Of a stretch of DNA of 64,000 bases, positions 57,901-64,000 are shown piece by piece. The position numbers and the translations under genes were made by a program. A model generated the notes under the pieces. The model was not told the origin of the DNA. It ran no database searches and saw only the letters and a list, made by a program, of their open reading frames with translations. Numbering within the stretch: the first letter of the stretch is position 1; the number at the start of each line of letters is the position of its first letter. Location: contig OY740768.1 of assembly GCA_963513935.1 (NCBI GenBank), positions 62,665,023 to 62,729,022 of the forward strand, in the 5' to 3' direction. This DNA is from Aphrophora alni. Lineage: Eukaryota > Arthropoda > Insecta > Hemiptera > Aphrophoridae.

Positions 57901-59780
57901 TTCTGTGTGTTTGTTATACTGTATAATTTTTCTCATAAGTCAAGCTCAACATTTAATATACAAAACTGTAATTTATTTCTTTTAGTAACAAAATAATATT
58001 ATACTTCAATATCTATGTTCAGTAGTTTAGTAGGTAAATACATTTGTTTGTGTTTGTGTTAGTATATAAATTACGGTATTTATATTTCTAATAGTAATAC
58101 AAATGTATGAGAATGAAAGTTGTTGAACACGAACGAATAAACTGAAATATAGAGAGCAGTATTTATATTTGCTTGCAGTGACAATTTTTTATTAACTGAA
58201 TATGTCTCAATTATAACAATTATTTAAGTGGATAGATAGTGAACTTTAAATAATACATTAATTAGTTTATACTACTGGATTTAATGATCAGAATTTATTT
58301 CGTTTATCGAAAACAAGGAGAATGAGGAAGTGAAGAAGGTGTGTAAACTGTTTAGAATGATTTTCTTTGAATTCGAGATTGAATCGTAAGGGCAATTCTC
58401 AATGCAAGACGTCAGCTACTGATTGCCTTGTTGCAGACCATATTGTTGTAAGACACGGCAAATGAAAACTGGACGTGACCTGAAATTGTTATAGTAGTAT
58501 TCCGTTTGTGTAATATAAGTCCGGTTCAAAAAATTCTTGTAAACTATTGAATAGTAATTTTCACGCCTTTACTAATTTAATTGCCTGTTATTAATTGCAT
58601 ATTTGATAATAAATTCTTTATAAATCATAATTTAGAGACACATTAGAATATGAAAATGGCCAGACTCAAGAAAGGTTTTTATACCAAATATTATTAAATG
58701 TAAAATTTATATAAGAAATTAGGGCATACTTAAAGAAATATGAAACTATAGCAAATTTAGTTTTTTTTCTTTAGTATTGATTCTTGGGAGCGTAATTTTA
58801 CGTTTTGTAAAATTAAGGAAAATTACCAATTTCAGGTTGTATGAAAACTAACTTTAGGTTGATTTATTATAGATTTAAGTACTGTAATTTAAATAAAATC
58901 CATATACCCTCTTTAATGTGATCGTAATTATTATGTCTACTTGTTATTTACATAATAAAATACAATTGTTTTAATATTATTTTATGGTAGTATGGAAATA
59001 TTGATTTACTTTGTCATTGAATTGATTAAAAACCACAAGTTATAATAAATAATGTTGATGTAATCAAATTGAACGTTATGTAAACTTATTACCTAATTAA
59101 CAAATAGGGAGAACAAATTCGCTTCCAATCTAGCATGGATGAAAGTATAGCTTTTTCCATGAAAGTATTCAACTTCAGCTATGCTTTCTTTCACAAAGCC
59201 TGAAATTTGTTATGTAGTGTTATGTACTTGTTATTTTACAAAGCCATTCACAAAGTCTGTGTAGCCTGAAATTTGATCACTTTATCATAAGCCAAATTAA
59301 GTCTGCGACTTTATCTAAAAAAAAAACACATCTTATATTTACAACTCAAATTTATAAATTATTTGTTCTTTTGTAAATTTTAATTTTAGTATATAAAATT
59401 AAATATAATTTGTCGTCAAAATATTTTTGATAATAATAATAGAACTTGTTATTTATAATAATAATAATAAACTAATGATATCAATTTATATATATTTTTG
59501 TTATTGTTTATTTAGTAACATTTACGAGGAATCAAAAAATGTGGTATGTTTGTAAGAGAGTTTTAAAATGAGGGTCTTCAATAAATTTTGTAGTTGAATA
59601 TTAGATAATATCACTACAAAGGTTTCACTAGTTCGTAAGTTTGTAAATTCACAGGTTTTACAAATAATTTTATTAATGGACAAAGTCACAATTAAAGAAA
59701 TGTTTGTTTTTCAATTTTTAAGATATTTAATAATAACCCTAATATAAGGAAATGAATGTAACATAATTTCACTATAAAAT
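57901..59780. other. Gene-free AT-rich region
   Basis: Only a short repeated AGCCTGAAATTTG (about 59198 and 59263) was noted; no gene. Confidence 0.5.
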
Positions 59781-59900
59781 ATTTTTATTTGAGAAACAGA
59801 AGAAAAAAAGACGACGTTTCAATGACTAAGTCATTATCTTTAGCTCCTACATACACAAAAACCCCACTGAGAGTGGACTGTGACTGACAAAGGTTACTTT
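59781..59900 (-). mobile_element. Penelope-like fossil with hammerhead-like core
   Basis: On the minus strand GATAATGACTTAGTCATTGAAACGTCGTC carries the hairpin TGAC-TTA-GTCA (59833-59823), GAAAC (59820-59816) and GTCGTC, followed by a pyrimidine-rich stretch. This matches the conserved order of Penelope-associated hammerheads; the first two core bases are changed. Confidence 0.42.
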
Positions 59901-61310
59901 ATTAGTAGATTATATACTTTTCCTTGTGATTTAATGACCGAAAAAAATAAATAGGAGAGCAATCAATGAAGACACCATAGACGTCAAATACTTGATGTTG
60001 GTCAAGAGATACCTCAAAAGAAAGATGAAACTAATGAATCTAACCTAAGACTACACGAAAAATATGTACCACTTTAATTTCTCTCGGATTTCCAGCCCTG
60101 AGACCTGAGATTAAATCAAAAATGATAGATAAGATAAAATCGAATAGAAAAATTAAAACCACTTTATACTTTATTAATTTAGACGTTCCAGTAAAGGAAC
60201 AAACATTTTTCAAAGCTAGTTTATGTACAAACTTTTAACAGATTAAATAAAGTTTCTTACCATTTCTGATGATGTTGTAGTCGTTGTTTGATTTATTATG
60301 ACTGTTTTTACAAATGTTAACATCTATTAGTGTGTGTGTGTGTGTGTGTACAAAATTGTTCGACAGTAAAAAATGACTAAATGTAAAAAAAAAGACTATG
60401 TGTATTTAAAACTACTGTATTATTTATACAAAGATAATTTCGTATTAATAGTAGTTTCAAATTAATTTTACTATTTAAGTAAGTGACTGTGTTACCTAAC
60501 ATCGCAATAGAAATTAAATTATTGAGAACAAAACTTTTTCAACATTAGTTGTTAGAGAATAAAATTTTCATTATTTTTAAACTTATTCCTGCCAAATTTT
60601 GAAATGCTGAAATGTTGTGTTTTAGAACAATATTTAACACAGGACTATTTAAATTCTAAATGGTTTAAATAAATATAAATATATATATATAATTTTAAAG
60701 TACGGTTGCAGAAACATAACCTAGTTGGGAACACATATTAACAATAAAATAATTTTTTAATTATGATATATTTGAAGTTTGGAATTGACATATTCTTGAT
60801 AACAAATATTAGATAAACTTTATATAATAATTTTTTTACTTTAAATAACCAACAGCTGATTATGTTGACTAAATTATGTGCATTAATGTTGTAAACCCGT
60901 TATGTACGTGCAAAAAACTCCAATTATATTCCATAAAAATACTCATAAATAATGGAGTTTTTATATAGGCAGGTATATATAATTCAGATCATTAATTACA
61001 CGATGAACAAAATCAGCATCCGAAACAAAACTAATTAAAGAACGCATTTTATGTGTCATGGTTTTGTAAACAATAAATAATTTGCATTGTTTCTCAAATA
61101 ATATTCACATTATTAAAGACCTATTTAGAAAAATAATATCCCTGATTAAATAGCCCAGAGACAATAATGTGTCTTGGTATTATAATACCAATCAATACCT
61201 ATTGTTAAATTATCGTATATTTCAAATAATAAACTTGTAGTAGATAAAATGTTAATACCACGAATTTTGGACGTTAAAATACATATTATCTCATCGCCCT
61301 TATATTGTAA
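59901..61310. other. Gene-free AT-rich region
   Basis: Holds only the short (TG)n tract at 60330-60349. Confidence 0.5.
60330..60349. repeat. Short (TG)n microsatellite
   Basis: Ten uninterrupted TG dinucleotides. Confidence 0.9.
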
Positions 61311-61538
61311 TCGATTTTATACTTCCTGAACTATTACAAATATCATCAAAGAGTTCATATTTATCACGTGTGGCAGAGATATTTCAGCGGTAAAACCTTA
61401 GTAAAGGTTACAAGTGGATGGATCTGGTTTACATCATTGATGGTGAGGTCCACAGAAAACCATGAATTTTTTGTTTTTCAATTAGACAAGCTAGCTAAAA
61501 TTCAGCGTCCACACCAAAAAATATATATTCATGAATAA
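61311..61538 (+). CDS. Unassigned 75-codon open frame
   Basis: The frame is open from just after a TAA (61308-61310) to TAA at 61536, with no ATG until codon 46. It is longer than expected by chance in this AT-rich background and its middle (HVWQRYFSGKTLVKVTSGW) is GC-raised. No family is recognised. It may be a host exon or a transposon remnant; TATTTCAG inside it could serve as an acceptor. Confidence 0.25.
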   Translation, partial: SILYFLNYYKYHQRVHIYHVWQRYFSGKTLVKVTSGWIWFTSLMVRSTENHEFFVFQLDKLAKIQRPHQKIYIHE

Positions 61539-62496
61539 GTTACAAATCGCTTTAGTACCATATATTTGTCCTTCTAATAAAATAGGCATATTTGTGAGTT
61601 GGGGTGAAGATGTAATGTGATGTAGCGATTGGGAAGGATTTAATCTAAAATATTTCTAGTTTGTTTAATTAAACTATGTATAGATTAAAAAATATTTTAG
61701 AAAATAATGATCCCATAATCATACATTATTGTCCTAAAAATATTATTCAAACATTACATATAACTTGGAACATTTAAAAATCTCTCAAGAAAATTACAAG
61801 GTAATATGAAACTAGTAACCATTGTTACAAAGTCAACAAATGATGTAATATTTTAGTAAATTTTATTTATTTGAAAAATAAGCATTTGTTTATTATATAT
61901 ATTGTTTTACATTCTACTTGTAATCTATTAAAGTATAGTACATTTCCATTTTACAATAAATATTAAGTTTGCTACGTCTGAGAAACTGAACATAATGATA
62001 TAATAGTTAAAACAATATTTCCTGTAAATTTCCTTCTGGATATCGAAACTCTTCCTTTCACCAACTTGGAATATATAACATCTTGCAAATAGTCTAAGAA
62101 CATGGTCTTTGTTCATCTGGTCTTTTTTTTCTAATATTATGTATGAGCGTTTAATAGGACGTAGATTTTTTTATTAGAAAGGGTATTATGAGTTTTATAC
62201 CAACTATACAGTTTGTGTAATTATATACATCATAAAAGTTGAGGGCAACGTGGCAACGCACTCTCATACCACACTCAAGGCCAGTTTGATATAATATAGT
62301 GGACTACTAATTTACCAGATTTGTGTATACAGTAATTACCAATAAACCAATATAGATAACACGTATCACTCATATGCCAAATTTCCAGTCGAAATATTGA
62401 TTTTGATTTGACCGATGTTGATCCACACAAGGAGTCTAATTCTCGTGGTAATGTGGTACTACTACATTTATATTGTGAGAATTCCATATATATGTA

Positions 62497-62498
<2 letters not shown>
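61539..62498. other. Gene-free stretch
   Basis: Short minus-strand frames at 61928-62116 and 62275-62487 lack motifs; nothing else seen. Confidence 0.5.
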
Positions 62499-62571
<73 letters not shown>

Positions 62572-62577
62572 GTGTGT

Positions 62578-62627
<50 letters not shown>
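62499..62627. repeat. (TG)n microsatellite, interrupted
   Basis: 129 bp of TG dinucleotides with TGGG interruptions near 62562-62580. The Cys/Val and His/Thr open frames here are translations of the repeat and not genes. Confidence 0.98.
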
Positions 62628-62628
<1 letters not shown>

Positions 62629-62805
62629 GCCACGCCGCGATTCTTATCTGACTTCGACGCGAATTTAAGATTCTTGTTCCCTTTTTTGGAACACTATTAT
62701 CACGAACTCTTAAACTCGCTGTACGATCACCACCGACTGGGCGAACCACCTTTCTTTTCAGAGCAGGCGCGGGCAAGGCCAAGATGCTCACTTTTACTTT
62801 TTTAA
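62628..62805. other. GC-raised unclassified island
   Basis: Near 50% GC and open in both orientations (plus: [19 protein letters not shown]; minus: ALKRKVVRPVGGDR). This is compatible with a transposon fragment or an exon. It directly abuts the (TG)n tract, a common setting for retroposon tails. No family assigned. Confidence 0.35.
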
Positions 62806-63950
62806 ATCAAAGATTTTGCAACTCTTGGCTCTAATAAGTATGAGCTTGTCCTCATAAACTTATTAAATTTTAATTAACGCAAAATTCCCTGAATTTTATC
62901 TCAATGCTCGATTATTTAACTTTTTTAAGATTAACTCTCTCTCTCTCCAAGGTCGTGCCTTTTGGGAGAAATCGGCTCTTAAGTTCTGATGATAACTTTT
63001 TAAAATTTTCAAATTATATTATCAGAGCACAGATATATAAAATTTATGTTAAAACAAAGTTAATAGCATACACAGAATGGATTTATATTAAAAACACAAC
63101 AAAATTTAGAAATGAATTATTTGTATATTATCTCCTCTTTTCCACAGAAAAATTTTATATTCCAAACTTTTTTAACCACACAAAACAATTTAATTGAACA
63201 ATAACACAACTATTTATTTATTTAACAACATTAATTAATGTAAGATTATCTATATATTAAACAAAAATAAAAGCGCTTGACTTTCCAGACAGAACCACAA
63301 ATAGTTTTTCCTGTACTGAAAAAGTCGTATTTAAATTATTAATTATTATCAACACCAAAGCAGAGGTTTAAAAATGAATTTAATTTTTAATAATTCCCCT
63401 AATGACGTTATATTTGAAAAGAAGTTAATATTTGCGAATTATTCCTTAAGTATAAGATACCTTCACACTTTAATAGAAGTTCTAGTTGGATTTGGAATTT
63501 GTTGTATTATTAGGATAATAGTGATGTGATGTTTTCTATCCAGAGTCTGTAAGCTGCTAAGTAGTTGAATGCTGGTCTCGAATTCTTCTAAGTCGCCTTG
63601 AAGATCGATTAAAGTTGAAATTATTCTAAGTCCAATTAGTAGAGTGACAGTTGAATCTTCCTCTCAGCTCAGAGTCGGTTGCAGAAGAAACGTCCTTTAA
63701 GCGTCGATTCCAAATCAAAAGTAATCGTCTTTCGACGATTAAAACTCGGTCTCCCTGTCAGTGGGAATTAATCCACTTTTCTGGAGCCAATTTTCCTCCC
63801 TTTTTGGGAAAAAGGTATTTTCCATATATTATGTGTTTTCAGGCCCTTTTGGTCTGAAATATTTACACTATATGTTTTATTAGTCCTATTTTTTGACTAA
63901 TGAATAGTTTTCTTCCTTAATTATTAATTAAAACACCTTTTAATTAATAA
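62806..63950. other. Unclassified right-end region
   Basis: A 97-codon plus-strand frame (62904-63197) is AT-rich and without motifs. From 63.52 to 63.86 kb the sequence is GC-raised, with features such as TCGTCTTTCGACGA, and may be part of a transposon or a gene leader. It cannot be assigned. Confidence 0.35.
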
Positions 63951-63952
63951 TT
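63919..63952. repeat. Perfect 15-bp hairpin with CACC loop
   Basis: AATTATTAATTAAAA and its exact reverse complement TTTTAATTAATAATT surround CACC. It resembles the hairpin at 21563-21594 in arm and loop size. Confidence 0.8.
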
Positions 63953-64000
63953 TATAATATTTTTTCTTTAACGTTATCTTTGATCCATGTTGGCAATATG

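Noticed and set aside
61365..61400. tRNA-derived SINE promoter (TGGCAGAG... resembling box A)
   Set aside because: No acceptable box B at the right spacing and no tail; the open frame is a better description.
62408..62805. Long open frames rich in Cys/Val or His/Thr
   Set aside because: They translate the (TG)n microsatellite in different frames; only the GC-raised sequence after 62627 is of interest.

Overview
The window is 64 kb of very AT-rich animal nuclear DNA. It is most likely from an insect or another arthropod. The grounds are GT-AG intron signals, a Ty3/gypsy-class LTR retrotransposon with a TGGCG-type primer-binding site, non-LTR retrotransposons of the type that ends in RNase H and a CCHC-like tail, fossil Penelope-like motifs, long microsatellites and large gene-free stretches. 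There are no bacterial-style operons, rRNAs, CRISPR arrays or convincing tRNAs. The species cannot be named from the sequence.

Left end (1-3760): a satellite-like tandem array (about 139-153 bp units, partly a 288-bp dimeric higher-order repeat) fills introns of a minus-strand gene. The gene can be followed from a possible TATA promoter near 3750, through a 5' untranslated exon and a 95-codon first coding exon, to a 72-nt phase-1 exon. That small exon is present twice, 753 bp apart, each copy embedded in the satellite. The gene runs off the left edge. This is the most original structure in the window: an exon that has been amplified together with its satellite-filled intron.

3760-14100 is mostly gene-free. 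It holds a 714-bp foldback DNA transposon (4152-4865), a (TA)n tract, a LINE-like 3' relic near 10.5 kb and a hammerhead-like Penelope fossil near 11.65 kb. 14100-18260 is a nested transposon nest: an unclassified dispersed repeat is split by a 5'-truncated, decayed LINE (15753-17979, minus) with RT, RNase H and CCHC-like tail and a 12-bp target duplication. The same dispersed repeat is present without the LINE, in inverted orientation, at about 54.73-55.99 kb.

18.3-45.4 kb is largely intergenic or intronic AT-rich DNA. It carries a perfect 91-bp inverted repeat with a 12-bp target duplication (25207-25607), a heavily mutated LINE (28.4-29.9 kb, plus), microsatellites, a tandem 86-bp duplication (42.3 kb), further Penelope-like hammerhead fossils (34.57, 44.57 kb) and several GC-raised islands with splice-like borders that may be host exons (22.4, 27.85, 37.2, 43.1 and 43.4 kb). 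None is strong alone.

45371-54027 is a young, nearly complete Ty3/gypsy LTR retrotransposon on the minus strand (8657 bp, LTRs 1670 and 1658 bp, 4-bp target duplication ATAC). The LTRs differ by only about four substitutions and two small indels. Pol is intact from protease to the GPY/F module of integrase, but one TGA interrupts gag and another lies between gag and pol. Unusually, the element ends in TATAAC...GTTATA rather than TG...CA. No env gene is present.

56-64 kb is again mostly gene-free, with a candidate microexon and 67-bp intron (56.15 kb), two more Penelope-like fossils (57.85, 59.82 kb), a 75-codon unassigned open frame (61.3 kb), a 129-bp (TG)n tract and GC-raised unclassified sequence toward the right edge.
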